A DNA stretch of 64,000 nt from Aidingimonas halophila (GCF_900106955.1 NZ_FNNI01000001.1:620001-684000); one strand, 5' to 3'; positions 9,336 through 18,856 are shown, counted from the first letter of the stretch. Numbers and translations: made by a program. The notes: generated from the sequence alone by a model not told the origin.

Positions 9336-10144
9336 CGTCTGAGCGGCCGTACCAGCCAGAAGCTCTCCATACTGGGAACGGCCAGGTCGAACGGCGCGAC
9401 CAGATCCCGTCGGCTCTCCAGCAGACGATGGTGGGTCAACGCCACTCCCCCGCCCTGGCTGGCCAACGCCAACGTCATGACCTGATTATCGCAGGTCAAG
9501 GCGGGGCATTGGCGTTCGATTCCCGCCACTCCGGCCTGCTCCAGCCAGGTCGGCCAGCCCACGGCAAAGCCGATCGCATGCAGGAGCGTATGGCCGGCAA
9601 GATCCTCCGGCGTCTGGAGTCGCTCGGCCAGTGACGGTGCACAAGCAGGACGCATGCGTTCATCGCCCAGGGAGACACAATCGACCTCGCTCCAATCGCC
9701 TCGGCCGTAACGAATCTCCAGGTCCGCCCCCTCCGGGCCGAAATCATCCGGCCAGATGGCGCTGACCAGGCGCACGGCGACCGAAGGATGTTGACGATGG
9801 AATGACAGCAATCGTGGGGCCAACCAGCTTTGCTGCATCACCGGCGTCGTTCGCAACGTCACTGGACTCTCCGGCGTGGCGCCGAATACTTCCGTAGTTC
9901 CCTCGGCAATACGGGTAAACGCATCATGAATACTGGGCAGCCAGGCCTGGCCGGCCGGGGTCAAGGTCAGGCTACGGGGATGACGCACGAACAGTTTCTG
10001 GCCCAGTCGATCCTCCAGAAGCCGGATCCGCTGACTGATCGCGGCCTGGGTCACTCCCAGTTCCCGACCGGCGGCAGTGAAACTCAATGTGCGGGCAGCG
10101 GCTTCGAAGGCCTGTAACCATATCAAGGGAGGCAATGGGGACAT
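9272..10144 (-). CDS. LysR-family regulator, GcvA-like
   Basis: The 290-residue protein has a helix-turn-helix at residues ~15-55 (SFTAAGRELGVTQAAISQRIRLLE) and a GcvA/AmpR-type effector domain. It points away from the gamma-butyrobetaine-hydroxylase-like gene across a 116-base shared promoter region, so it is the best candidate regulator for that gene and the following binding-protein gene. No clear ribosome site is seen; a GTG three codons upstream (10153) is an alternative start. The effector may be a quaternary amine, but this rests on location only. Confidence 0.82.
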   Translation of the reverse strand: MSPLPPLIWLQAFEAAARTLSFTAAGRELGVTQAAISQRIRLLEDRLGQKLFVRHPRSLTLTPAGQAWLPSIHDAFTRIAEGTTEVFGATPESPVTLRTTPVMQQSWLAPRLLSFHRQHPSVAVRLVSAIWPDDFGPEGADLEIRYGRGDWSEVDCVSLGDERMRPACAPSLAERLQTPEDLAGHTLLHAIGFAVGWPTWLEQAGVAGIERQCPALTCDNQVMTLALASQGGGVALTHHRLLESRRDLVAPFDLAVPSMESFWLVRPLRRQPRDEASLLWDWLVASLDDG

Positions 10145-10260
10145 AACGATCACAATGAGAAAGTTTGTTATAAGTTCAGCTTTGCCATAGGGGCCATATT
10201 AATCGTTTGTCACTGCCACGGCGAGTCACCATCCTATGACACCACAGCCTAGAGGAGGTA

Positions 10261-11448
10261 ATGATGACGACTCCCGCCCCGATAACCGACGATCACTCAA
10301 CTCCCGCTCGTGTGGAGATGGGGGAACTCACTCGTTATGAGGACGCGCCTCTGCTTGATGACATCGCAGCCAATGAACAGGGGATCTCTCTGACGTGGAC
10401 CGATGGCAGCCAGGCGCACTTGCCCTACTTGTGGTTACGCGACCATTGCGCATGCCGCGAATGCCGCCACCCCACGACACGGGAACGGTTATATGTGCCG
10501 CTGACCGATATCGATGCGCCCGCCGATGCCAGTCTGCAACAAGGGCATCTCCATATCACCTGGTCGGACGGCCATGAGAGCCTGTTCGATGGGGGCTGGC
10601 TGTACCAGCGGCGTCCGGGAACCCGGAGTCAGGATCAGATCCCCGAGCGTCGGCCCTGGGCAACCGACTTCGCGCCGGAGCGCATCAGCCATGCCGCCTT
10701 CGTCAACGGTCCGGAGGGTGAACGCGCCTGGCTGGAAGCTCTGCTGCGAGATGGTCTGGTGCTACTCGATGGCGGCCCCATCGCCGACGAGGAAGTCAGC
10801 CGACTGGCGGAGAGGATCGGCCCGTTGCGTCCGACCAACTTCGGCGCCCGTTTCGATGTTCGCTCCAAGCCCAACCCCAACAATGCCGCCTATACTCCCA
10901 TTAGTCTGGCACTGCACACGGACCTTCCCAACTGGCGCCAGCCACCGGATATCCAGCTCCTGTATTGTCTGGAGAACGAAGCCGAAGGGGGAGAGTCGAT
11001 TTTTGCCGACGGGTTTGCGGCCGCCAATGCATTGCGCGAGCAATCGCCGGAGGCATTCCGCATTCTCAGCGAAACGGCGATCGATTTCCGTTTCCAGGAT
11101 GATACGCAGGATATCGGCATTCGCGCGCCCATCATCGAGCTCGATGCGGATGGACGTGTCGTCGAAATCCGATTCAACAACTGGATTCGCGATACACTTC
11201 ACCTGCCGGCCCATGAGATTGCGCCCTGGTACGAGGCGTACCAGACATTCTGGCAACTCGTGCACGCTCCGGAACAGCAACTCGAATTCGCGCTGGCACC
11301 CGGCGAGATGATCGCATTCGACAACCGGCGGGTCCTGCACGGCCGGCGGGCATTCGACCCCAATACCGGACGTCGCCATCTACAAGGCACTTACCTTGAC
11401 CTGGACATGCTCGAATCACGACTACGCGTCCTGGCACGGCAAGACTAG
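10261..11448 (+). CDS. Gamma-butyrobetaine dioxygenase-like Fe(II)/2-oxoglutarate oxygenase
   Basis: The 395-residue protein has the two-part structure of gamma-butyrobetaine hydroxylases. An N-terminal zinc domain (residues ~30-115) has Cys63, Cys65 and Cys68 in DHCACRECRHP. A TauD-type double-stranded beta-helix domain follows, with iron ligands His219 and Asp221 (LHTDLPNW) and distal His360 (RVLHGRRAF). Enzymes of this kind hydroxylate gamma-butyrobetaine to carnitine in the cytosol; related trimethyllysine or other quaternary-amine oxygenases are possible. An AGGAGG lies just before tandem ATGs at 10261 and 10264, and the second has better spacing. The next gene binds a quaternary amine, which supports the call. 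Confidence 0.82.
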   Translation: MMTTPAPITDDHSTPARVEMGELTRYEDAPLLDDIAANEQGISLTWTDGSQAHLPYLWLRDHCACRECRHPTTRERLYVPLTDIDAPADASLQQGHLHITWSDGHESLFDGGWLYQRRPGTRSQDQIPERRPWATDFAPERISHAAFVNGPEGERAWLEALLRDGLVLLDGGPIADEEVSRLAERIGPLRPTNFGARFDVRSKPNPNNAAYTPISLALHTDLPNWRQPPDIQLLYCLENEAEGGESIFADGFAAANALREQSPEAFRILSETAIDFRFQDDTQDIGIRAPIIELDADGRVVEIRFNNWIRDTLHLPAHEIAPWYEAYQTFWQLVHAPEQQLEFALAPGEMIAFDNRRVLHGRRAFDPNTGRRHLQGTYLDLDMLESRLRVLARQD

Positions 11449-11547
11449 CCAAATACGTTCATGCTCGGCTCACCGCCGCCCACCAACGATACGATAAACC
11501 GGGCGGCTTTCCTTTCGATAACTCGATTCCAGAAGAAGGAGACTTAG

Positions 11548-12483
11548 ATGACTCGCTCCCTGACACGCACGACCCTGGCAACCGCACTGGCTTTCGGTAC
11601 GGTCCAGATCGCCCAGGCCGATGATGAAACATTGCACTTCGGCGTGCCTGCCTGGCCGGGCATTACCGTCAAGACCGAGATTGCCGAGCAGTTGCTCAAT
11701 CCGCTGGGATATGAAACCACCAGCCAGGAGTTGGGCCTGCAGGTCATTTACCAGGGCCTGGATAGCGGCGATCTGGATGTTTTCCTTGGTGGGTGGCTAC
11801 CGGCACAAAACGATATGTTCAACCCCCGTGAGGAAGAAGGGTCCATCGTCAGCATTGCCAACAACGTCGATGGCGCACAGATGACGCTGGCTGTCCCGGA
11901 TTATATCTATGACCAAGGGGTGACCAGTTTCGAGGATCTCGATGAGAACCGCGAGATGTTCGATGGCGAGATTTACGGTTTCGGTTCCGGCTCCGCCGCC
12001 AGTGAGATCCTCAACAAAGCGATGGAAAACGACACCTGGGGACTCGGTGATTGGGAACTGGTCGATACCAGCGAAGTCGGCATGCTGAGTGCCGCACGTG
12101 ATGCAATGTCCCGCGAGGAGCCCATCATCTGGGTAGGCTGGACACCGCACTGGATGAATCTCGAATTCTCCATGAACTATCTCGAGGATCCGGAAGATCT
12201 CTTCGGCGAAAACAATGGTGAAAGCGAAGTGCTGACCATCGCACGCAGTGGCTATGCAGACGCCCACCCGAACCTGGTGACTTTCTTCGAACAGTTCGTC
12301 TTCGATCATGAAGAACAGAGCTGGATGATCAAGGAGTTCGGCCAGGAAGAGCGTGATGCCGATGCCGTGGCTGAAGAGTGGATTCGCGATAACAGCGACC
12401 GTATCGAAGCCATGCTGGATGGCGTCACCACCAAGGAAGGTGACGACGCCTGGCCGGTCATTCAGGCGCAGTACGACCTCTAA
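11548..12483 (+). CDS. Quaternary-amine (betaine/choline/carnitine) binding protein, OpuAC family
   Basis: The 311-residue protein has a signal peptide ending near residue 24 (VQIAQA) and a single OpuAC domain. Tryptophans in PAWPGIT, GGWLPAQ and VGWTPHW match the aromatic cage positions that hold trimethylammonium groups in ChoX-type proteins. No permease or ATPase gene is adjacent, so it is an orphan binding protein that must dock to a transporter elsewhere. Carnitine binding protein CaiX and choline binding protein of Pseudomonas behave this way. It lies 99 bases after the oxygenase gene, with AAGAAGGAGA ahead of the ATG. The mature chain is highly acidic. Confidence 0.85.
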   Translation: MTRSLTRTTLATALAFGTVQIAQADDETLHFGVPAWPGITVKTEIAEQLLNPLGYETTSQELGLQVIYQGLDSGDLDVFLGGWLPAQNDMFNPREEEGSIVSIANNVDGAQMTLAVPDYIYDQGVTSFEDLDENREMFDGEIYGFGSGSAASEILNKAMENDTWGLGDWELVDTSEVGMLSAARDAMSREEPIIWVGWTPHWMNLEFSMNYLEDPEDLFGENNGESEVLTIARSGYADAHPNLVTFFEQFVFDHEEQSWMIKEFGQEERDADAVAEEWIRDNSDRIEAMLDGVTTKEGDDAWPVIQAQYDL

Positions 12484-12579
12484 GCCTGGCCCATCAGTCA
12501 GCATGGTCGATGGCATTTGGGCCGTCGGCCATGCTGCCGTATGCTATGTCGGGTATTGCCGTTCCGGACAAGCTCGACC

Positions 12580-13281
12580 ATGCCGCGAATTCCGCTCATC
12601 CCCCTTGCCATCCTGGTGATCGTGTTGATCGCTATCGGCGCGTCATGGCAATGGCTGGCATTTCATCAGCACCTCGATGCGCAATCGCTCATCACCTTGG
12701 CTCAGGGAAGCCTGTCCTGGCGCCACGCCTCCTGGGCGATACTGGTCATCATGGCAATCTATGCCAGCGCTTCGCTGATCATGTTTCCGTTGAGCATCCT
12801 GGTGGCTGCGACCGGTCTCTTGTTCGGCCCTCTTTGGGGATTTCTCTATGCTCTGGGTGGCACCCTGAGTGCGTCGATAGTGACGTATTGGGTCGGTCGC
12901 CGGCTCGGGCGCGAGGCTTTGTTGCGTTACGGTGGCCAGCATCTGCACGGCGCCTCCCGTTATTTTGCCAAGCGCGGCATCCGTACCATGACGATCGTCA
13001 ACCTGCTCCCTCTAGCCCCATTTACCTTGACCAACATGATGGCCGGGGCATTTCACCTGCGTTTCTTCGACTATCTGATCGGTTCGATCGTGGGAATCAT
13101 TCCCGGCCTGGTCGGCATCACGCTACTGGGTAGCCAGGCAGGTGAACTGGCCACTGCCGAGGATCGCGGGGAGTTCATTTGGGCCATGGCAGGGTTAGTG
13201 GCTGGCCTGGCACTGCTGTATACCGTGAAACGCTATGCCACCTATCGGCAACGTCGCCGAAAATCGACGTGGGGGCGTTGA
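12580..13281 (+). CDS. TVP38/TMEM64-family (VTT/DedA-like) membrane protein
   Basis: The 233-residue protein is strongly hydrophobic, with about five or six membrane segments. It holds the family's FPLSILVAATGLLFGPLWG and LLPLAPFTLTNMMAGA motifs, the re-entrant loops of the SNARE-associated/VTT domain. Members are thought to move lipids or to keep membrane homeostasis; the exact task here is unknown. I chose the ATG at 12580 because the 21 residues in front of it are Arg- and Cys-rich and unlike the family. It converges on the glycosyltransferase gene with a 15-base gap. Confidence 0.8.
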   Translation: MPRIPLIPLAILVIVLIAIGASWQWLAFHQHLDAQSLITLAQGSLSWRHASWAILVIMAIYASASLIMFPLSILVAATGLLFGPLWGFLYALGGTLSASIVTYWVGRRLGREALLRYGGQHLHGASRYFAKRGIRTMTIVNLLPLAPFTLTNMMAGAFHLRFFDYLIGSIVGIIPGLVGITLLGSQAGELATAEDRGEFIWAMAGLVAGLALLYTVKRYATYRQRRRKSTWGR

Positions 13282-13296
13282 TATATCCGTGGCGAG

Positions 13297-14610
13297 TCAT
13301 TTGGTCGCCGGATCCTGCAAGGTCCCCTCCTTAGGCAGTGGCGCATCCTGGTCATCATCCTGCAGCATGGAGCGCAATACCCGTCCCCGATGGCACAACA
13401 TCCGCCATTCCGCGCCAAGTCGGGCACGCACCCGCTCCCAGGCACTGTCGTCCGCATGCCGAAACGGACCACCTGCGGCAATCACCTGGCGATAGACCTG
13501 CAGACAGTGGGCCGCACAGCGCGCTTCATCGAAGCTGCCCGCCATGGCCAAGGCATGTCGACTCATCGAGGCACGGCATTCGGGATCCGCCAGTTCGGTG
13601 AGTGCCTCTACCATGGCTGACACATCGTCGGCCTTCAGCAATCGTCCATTCTTGCCATCGCGAAGCACTTCATCCACGCCGGGGGCGCTCACCGCAACAA
13701 CCGGCAGGCCTGCGGCCATGGCTTCCACCAGCACCATGCCCTGCGTCTCGCTATGCGACGCAAAGACAAAGACATTCATGGCATGGTAGGCATCGATCAA
13801 GCGTTGCTCCCGCAAGCTTCCGGTGAAGTGGATACGTGCTTCGACACCGTGACGGGCAGCGACCGATGCCATCGTCGCTCGTGCATCGCCATCGCCTACG
13901 ACCAGGAAGTGCGCCGACTCATGGTTGGCAAGATAATGTGATACTGCCTCGGCCATGAACGGCAGGTTCTTTTCCTTGGCCAGGCGGCCGACGTGTCCGA
14001 CGACATAAGCCGACTCGGGTATCGCCAGCGATCGCCGCAATGCTTGACCATCGCCTCGGGCAAACCGTTGGGCATCCACGCCACTGGGGACGACCACGAT
14101 CTGTGAGTTGGCCCCCCGTCGCCGCAGTAACTGATGAATACTCTCACTCGGTGCAATCACGGCATCGCAAAGGTGGGTGTACTCCGTCGCCAAGGCCACC
14201 GCAAAGCGCTGCATGCGGGGTGAATCCCCCGGCACATAGTGGGTGTAATGTTCATACAGCGTATGGTGCGTAAAGACCAGTGGCAGCCCGTAGGTTTCCG
14301 CCACACGTACGGCCGTGTCACCGAGCAGAAACGGGTGATGGGAATGCACGATATCCGGATCGAAGGCTTCGATGGCCTCATACAACTGCCCGGGGATCGG
14401 CACAGGCAACGAGAAATCACTGCCATTGAAATGCTGGACCGCCGTCACTCGAATGACATCTGCATCGCGACGCCGCTGGCCTTCCATCTTGGGCGCCACC
14501 ACCAGGACCCGATGACCGGCGGCTTGCAGACGCGATTTGAGCCGCTGGACGGATTCGCTCACCCCACCGACGATCGGCGCATAGGTGTTGGTAAACATCA
14601 GGATATTCAA
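13297..14610 (-). CDS. Glycosyltransferase family 4 (glycolipid-type)
   Basis: The 437-residue enzyme has two Rossmann lobes. The N-terminal lobe starts with NILMFTNTYAPIVGGVSES and the C-terminal lobe holds VGRLAKEKN and the E-x7-E motif region SHSETQGMVLVEAMAAG. The overall form recalls diacylglycerol glucosyltransferases and related GT4 enzymes acting at the membrane face, but acceptor and sugar are not determined. Translation seems to begin at TTG (14610), which overlaps the TGA of the upstream LysR gene as TTGA. An ATG four codons later (14598) is the alternative, though it would remove the first beta strand. The C-terminal ~50 residues are charged and not conserved. Confidence 0.85.
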   Translation of the reverse strand: MNILMFTNTYAPIVGGVSESVQRLKSRLQAAGHRVLVVAPKMEGQRRRDADVIRVTAVQHFNGSDFSLPVPIPGQLYEAIEAFDPDIVHSHHPFLLGDTAVRVAETYGLPLVFTHHTLYEHYTHYVPGDSPRMQRFAVALATEYTHLCDAVIAPSESIHQLLRRRGANSQIVVVPSGVDAQRFARGDGQALRRSLAIPESAYVVGHVGRLAKEKNLPFMAEAVSHYLANHESAHFLVVGDGDARATMASVAARHGVEARIHFTGSLREQRLIDAYHAMNVFVFASHSETQGMVLVEAMAAGLPVVAVSAPGVDEVLRDGKNGRLLKADDVSAMVEALTELADPECRASMSRHALAMAGSFDEARCAAHCLQVYRQVIAAGGPFRHADDSAWERVRARLGAEWRMLCHRGRVLRSMLQDDDQDAPLPKEGTLQDPATK

Positions 14611-15605
14611 GTGTTGGCTCCCATTCGTGATGACAAGCCCATGTCATTCTCTCCTTGAATAGTCGGCCCTTCCCACGCCGGTAATGTTCCTCCTGTTGCC
14701 AGGGGAGGAACCCGTTCGGCAATCCTGTCTTCAAGATAGGCGATGAAGGCCCGGATACGCGCAGGAACGTGACGTCGTTGATCGTAGACTGCATGAAAAT
14801 CGGCACGCACCCCCTGCCATTCGGGTAGCACCTCGATTAGCCGTCCCGCTTGCAGGTGATCATGCACGTCCCACCATGAGCGCAACAAGATACCATGTCC
14901 GTCCACTGCCATCCGGGTCATGCTCTCTCCATCATTACTCGCCAGACGGCCACTCACCTTCACCGTTCGCTCATCATGACGCGAACGGTGTTCGAATCGC
15001 CAGGTCGCATAATCGCTGTCATTTTCACGCACCACCAGACACTGATGGCGTGAAAGGTCAGCCGGCTCATCGAGAGACGGCATGGTGGCACAGTACGAGG
15101 GCGCCGCACACAGGATGCGACGATTGACCATCAACCGATGAGCCACCAGTCGTGAATCCGGCGGATCGCCGACGATGATGCCGACATCGAAGCCGTGGTC
15201 GCTCAGGTTGAGAGGAAAGTTCGTCAGTTCCAGCCAGGCATCCAGCTGCGGGTGGTCGGCACAGAATGCCGACAGAATCGGTGCGATATGACGGCGTCCG
15301 AAACCAAAGGTAGCGTTGATGCGCAAGCGACCGGAGAGGTCGGACCGACGATTGCCCAATGCTTCTTCCAGGTCATCGAGCTCATCGAGGATGACCGCAC
15401 CACGCTCACGGTACAACTCGCCCTCCGGGGTCAGGGTCAAACGCCGGGTGGTGCGATGCGCCAACTCGACCCCGAGGCGGGCCTCGAGCAGTTTGAGCCG
15501 CTTGCTGACCGCTGACAGCGAAAGCCCCAATTCCCGTGCCGTGGCTGTCAGACTGCCGTGCTGCGCCAAGCGTTGGAAGAATGCCAGATCGTCGAGATCG
15601 GCCAT
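14607..15605 (-). CDS. LysR-family regulator, DmlR/TtuA-like
   Basis: The 332-residue protein has an N-terminal helix-turn-helix (GSLTATARELGLSLSAVSKRLKLLE) and the effector domain of the DmlR/TtuA subgroup. It is divergent from the tartrate/D-malate dehydrogenase gene over a 109-base shared promoter region, exactly as dmlR stands to dmlA in Escherichia coli and ttuA to ttuC in Agrobacterium. It therefore probably activates that gene in response to a hydroxydicarboxylate. I start at the ATG at 15605; an upstream start would add 20 hydrophobic residues. Its stop is embedded in the glycosyltransferase start. Confidence 0.85.
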   Translation of the reverse strand: MADLDDLAFFQRLAQHGSLTATARELGLSLSAVSKRLKLLEARLGVELAHRTTRRLTLTPEGELYRERGAVILDELDDLEEALGNRRSDLSGRLRINATFGFGRRHIAPILSAFCADHPQLDAWLELTNFPLNLSDHGFDVGIIVGDPPDSRLVAHRLMVNRRILCAAPSYCATMPSLDEPADLSRHQCLVVRENDSDYATWRFEHRSRHDERTVKVSGRLASNDGESMTRMAVDGHGILLRSWWDVHDHLQAGRLIEVLPEWQGVRADFHAVYDQRRHVPARIRAFIAYLEDRIAERVPPLATGGTLPAWEGPTIQGENDMGLSSRMGANT

Positions 15606-15714
15606 AACCACCACTCTCCACTTCAACGCAATAATAATTTGAATTGTAGCGTGATTATAAATCAACTCATAGCGACTACACTGGCAGAACGTTCACACCC
15701 GTCGGAGGAGAACC

Positions 15715-16788
15715 ATGACGAAACGTATTGCTGTCATCGCCGGTGACGGTATCGGTACCGAAGTGGTACCCGAAGGCCTGCGCGCACTGGACGCAGCCTG
15801 CAAACGGTTCGACATCGATCTCGAGTACCAGCATTTCGACTTTGCCTGCTGCGATTATTATCTGCAGCACGGTCAAATGATGCCGGATGACTGGTTCGAT
15901 CAACTCAAGGATTTCGATGCGCTTTTCTACGGCGCGGTAGGTTGGCCGGAGAAGGTGCCCGATCACATTTCACTATGGGGCTCGATTCTGCAGTTCCGGC
16001 GCGCGTTCGACCAATACATCAATCTGCGTCCATGCAAGCTGTTGCCGGGCATCAAGAGCCCACTGGCCGACCGTACCGCCGGTGAGATCGACTTCTATGT
16101 CGTGCGCGAGAATACCGAAGGGGAATACTCCAGTATCGGCGGTCGCATGTACGAAGGCACCGAGCGGGAGATTGCCATCCAGGAAACCGTGATGTCCCGT
16201 GCCGGTATCGATCGTGTACTCAAGTACGCCTTCGACCTGGCCCAGAGCCGCCCTCGCAAGAAGCTCACCTCGGCCACCAAGTCCAACGGCATCTCCATCA
16301 CCATGCCCTACTGGGATGAACGCGTGAAAGCGATGGCCGAGCAGTATGCCGACGTCGACGTCGACCAATACCACATCGACATCCTGACGGCGAACTTCGT
16401 CATGCATCCCGATTGGTTCGACGTGGTGGTGGCCAGCAACCTGTTCGGCGACATCCTCTCCGATCTGGGACCGGCCTGTACCGGGACCATTGCCGTGGCT
16501 CCCTCAGCCAACATCAATCCCGACGGCAACTTCCCCAGCATGTTCGAACCGGTTCATGGCAGTGCGCCCGATATTGCCGGCAAGGGCATCGCCAACCCCA
16601 TCGGCCAGATCTGGTCAGGTGCGATGATGCTCGACCATCTCGGTCATGCAGACGCCGGCAAGGCGATCCTCGATGCCATCGAAGCCGTTCTCGCCGAAGC
16701 GGACCCCAAGGTCATGACGCCGGATATTCGCGGACAGGGCACCACGGAAACGCTGGGCCGCGCGATTACTGAACGGATTGCCGGCTGA
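15715..16788 (+). CDS. Tartrate dehydrogenase / D-malate dehydrogenase (decarboxylating)
   Basis: The 357-residue enzyme belongs to the isocitrate/isopropylmalate dehydrogenase family. It shows the AGDGIGTEV start, the substrate Arg and Tyr in VVRENTEGEYS, metal-binding Asp residues in SNLFGDILSDLGP and the nucleotide-binding EPVHGSAPDIAGKGIANP. The subgroup that acts on D-malate and tartrate (DmlA/TtuC) is favoured over LeuB by length, sequence style and the divergent DmlR-like gene. It would yield pyruvate, CO2 and NADH from D-malate in the cytosol. A strong GGAGGAG site precedes the ATG. Confidence 0.88.
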   Translation: MTKRIAVIAGDGIGTEVVPEGLRALDAACKRFDIDLEYQHFDFACCDYYLQHGQMMPDDWFDQLKDFDALFYGAVGWPEKVPDHISLWGSILQFRRAFDQYINLRPCKLLPGIKSPLADRTAGEIDFYVVRENTEGEYSSIGGRMYEGTEREIAIQETVMSRAGIDRVLKYAFDLAQSRPRKKLTSATKSNGISITMPYWDERVKAMAEQYADVDVDQYHIDILTANFVMHPDWFDVVVASNLFGDILSDLGPACTGTIAVAPSANINPDGNFPSMFEPVHGSAPDIAGKGIANPIGQIWSGAMMLDHLGHADAGKAILDAIEAVLAEADPKVMTPDIRGQGTTETLGRAITERIAG

Positions 16789-16832
16789 AACCGTAGTGCC
16801 GGTGTTGTTCATCGACTCACTGACAGGGGATA

Positions 16833-16863
16833 CAAAAAGGCACTACCGCATGAGGGTAGTGCC
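16833..16863 (-). terminator. Rho-independent terminator of wrbA
   Basis: Perfect 9-base arms GGCACTACC and GGTAGTGCC (16839-16863) enclose a short loop. On the minus strand the stem is followed by five T residues (complement of 16833-16837). It lies about 40 bases past the wrbA stop, so it fits an intrinsic terminator for that gene. It may also slow readthrough from the dehydrogenase on the other strand. Confidence 0.75.
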
Positions 16864-16905
16864 TATAACGTAACGACTCAGTGCGCCGTTGTCATATCGG
16901 TCGGG

Positions 16906-17502
16906 TCACGAAGCCAACCGGGCTGCAATACGGGCAACGTGTTCGCCCTGGAAACGTGCAATCGTCAACTCACGCTCATCGGGTTGGCGAGAGCCGTCAC
17001 CTCCAGCAATGGTGGAGGTCCCGTAAGGGTTGCCGCCGCCGGCCTGATCGAAGATGTATTGCTCACCAATGCCATAGCCCAGCGGCACGATCACCATGCC
17101 GTGATGAGCCAGCGTATGCCAGAACGAGGTGATGGTGGTTTCCTGGCCGCCACCGGTACCTGTCGAGGTGAACACGCTTGCCACTTTACCGCGCAGTGCG
17201 CCGTTGGCCCACAGCCCACCGGTCTGATCCAGGAAGGTCCGCATCTGGCCGGCCATGTTGCCGAACCGGGTGGGGCTGCCAAAAATGATGGCATCGTAAT
17301 CGGCCAATTCCGCCGGCTTGGCCTCCGGCGTATCGTAATCCTGCTTGCCTCCCGCCTTGGCAAAGGCCTCCGGATCCATGGTCTCCGGCACGCGTTTGAT
17401 ATCGACATCGACGCCGGCTTGACGAACCCCGTCAGCCACGGTGTGCGCCAGTGTATCGACATGGCCATACATGGAATAATAAAGCACGAGCACCTTGGTC
17501 AT
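16906..17502 (-). CDS. wrbA: NAD(P)H:quinone oxidoreductase WrbA
   Basis: The 198-residue flavodoxin-like protein has the FMN phosphate loop [12 protein letters not shown], the WrbA insertion, and conserved [22 protein letters not shown] and [12 protein letters not shown] segments. WrbA tetramers reduce quinones by two electrons and limit oxidative damage. The length and the ending ARIAARLAS agree with the family. It stands alone between a terminator stem and a 309-base upstream region shared with the AstE-like gene. Confidence 0.92.
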   Translation of the reverse strand: MTKVLVLYYSMYGHVDTLAHTVADGVRQAGVDVDIKRVPETMDPEAFAKAGGKQDYDTPEAKPAELADYDAIIFGSPTRFGNMAGQMRTFLDQTGGLWANGALRGKVASVFTSTGTGGGQETTITSFWHTLAHHGMVIVPLGYGIGEQYIFDQAGGGNPYGTSTIAGGDGSRQPDERELTIARFQGEHVARIAARLAS

Positions 17503-17811
17503 AGCTGTTTCTCCTTGGCATCAGGTCCTGAGATAAAGACCGGGTAACGAACACCCACCCAGTCTAATCAAGCGAGTCATCAAGTTCAGCGAATGATTTC
17601 GAGCGTTGCATACGATTTTGTCGATCGGTTCGTGACACTGCCACGATGCTGCCGGCCCCTCCTCACGTTTTCATCATCGCACCCGCCTTTTTCATCAGCC
17701 CGACACGGCCTCTTGCCGAAAGGCGGTCTGCAAGGAAAGGTGGTCCCGCTGTCGAGGTCGACAGACAACCATCGAGGCGATCGCCATGACGGAGACCGCA
17801 GAGGATTCCAC
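17503..17811. other. Intergenic region between divergent wrbA and AstE-like genes
   Basis: This 309-base stretch must hold the promoters of wrbA and the AstE-like gene. I find no convincing coding sequence: reading frames through it lack a ribosome site and family-like content. The astE-proximal end carries GCAGAGGATTCCA directly before the ATG at 17812. The same 14 bases (CGCAGAGGATTCCA) recur at 18844-18857. No clear operator palindrome was seen. Confidence 0.5.
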
Positions 17812-18807
17812 ATGCTCAGCGACTGGCTGGATCTGACACTGAATGAGCACTCGACCGCAGTGCCAGAAGAAGGGCGTATTCCCTTCGGTCGATATCGCCT
17901 GCTCGGACCGGGGATGCTGGAGCTTGAACCCCATTCGGTAGGCTCGCATGCGCATGCCTGCATCTTGTCGGCGGGCATCCATGGCAATGAGACGGCACCT
18001 ATCGAATTGCTCGGTGAGCTACTCTCGATGATCGAGGCTGGGCGATTGCGTCTGGGGGCGCCATTGCTGATCATACTGGGCAATATCCCCGCCATACAGG
18101 CTGGCCAGCGATTCCTCGATACCAATCTGAATCGACTGTTCCAGCGGGGCATCCAGCAAGACGGTGTGGAGCCGGATCGGGCACGGCAACTAATGCGCGC
18201 GGTGGACGGTTTCTACTTGCGCCACAGCGGGCTCCCACCGCTGCACTATGACCTTCATACCGCGATTCGTGATAGTCACTATCCTCGGTTCGTGGTCGAA
18301 CCCTACGACGAGAACGCCGTGACCGATGACGCACAATGGCAATGGTTCGCGGCTGCCGACCTGCAAGCCGTGTTGCATCAGCACCAGCACAGCTGGACCT
18401 TCTCGCACTACAGCAAGCACTATCATCAGGCACAGTCCTTTACGCTGGAACTGGGCAAAGTCGCGCCTTTTGGTGACAACGACCTGACCTCGCTCCGTCT
18501 CATGCTGTGTTTGCTGAGTGCCTTGGTGGAAGGACGTGAACCGCCGAGCGATCGCGCATCAAGAATGGCCTTTTTCCGAGTCGAACACGAGTTGATGCGC
18601 AACTCGGCAGGATTTCAGTTATGTTTCGACGATGACACCCCCAATTTCAGCGAGTTCGCACCGGGGGAACGCTTGGCCCACGATCCGTCGACCGGTAACT
18701 TCATTGTCGGTGACCGACCGCTGGCGGTCGTCTTTCCCAACGCCAATGTCGAGATCGGCGCTCGCGCCGCCCTGTTGGTGGTACCATCACCACCACCGAC
18801 GCCTTGA
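17812..18807 (+). CDS. Succinylglutamate desuccinylase/aspartoacylase-family protein (AstE-like)
   Basis: The 331-residue zinc hydrolase has the ligand set His57 and Glu60 in IHGNETAP and His149 in YDLHTAIRDS. Residues DTNLNRLF supply the substrate-binding Arg region, all as in AstE. AstE frees glutamate from N-succinylglutamate at the end of the arginine succinyltransferase pathway. None of astCADB is in the window, and the gene precedes a basic-amino-acid type ABC importer, recalling the aotO position in the Pseudomonas arginine-ornithine importer operon. I take the start at 17812, with GAGG seven bases before it; upstream codons do not resemble the family. True AstE and a transport-linked paralogue are both possible. 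Confidence 0.8.
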   Translation: MLSDWLDLTLNEHSTAVPEEGRIPFGRYRLLGPGMLELEPHSVGSHAHACILSAGIHGNETAPIELLGELLSMIEAGRLRLGAPLLIILGNIPAIQAGQRFLDTNLNRLFQRGIQQDGVEPDRARQLMRAVDGFYLRHSGLPPLHYDLHTAIRDSHYPRFVVEPYDENAVTDDAQWQWFAAADLQAVLHQHQHSWTFSHYSKHYHQAQSFTLELGKVAPFGDNDLTSLRLMLCLLSALVEGREPPSDRASRMAFFRVEHELMRNSAGFQLCFDDDTPNFSEFAPGERLAHDPSTGNFIVGDRPLAVVFPNANVEIGARAALLVVPSPPPTP

Positions 18808-18856
18808 TCACCACGGCACCATCCCGGGCCGGCATAACAACAACGCAGAGGATTCC

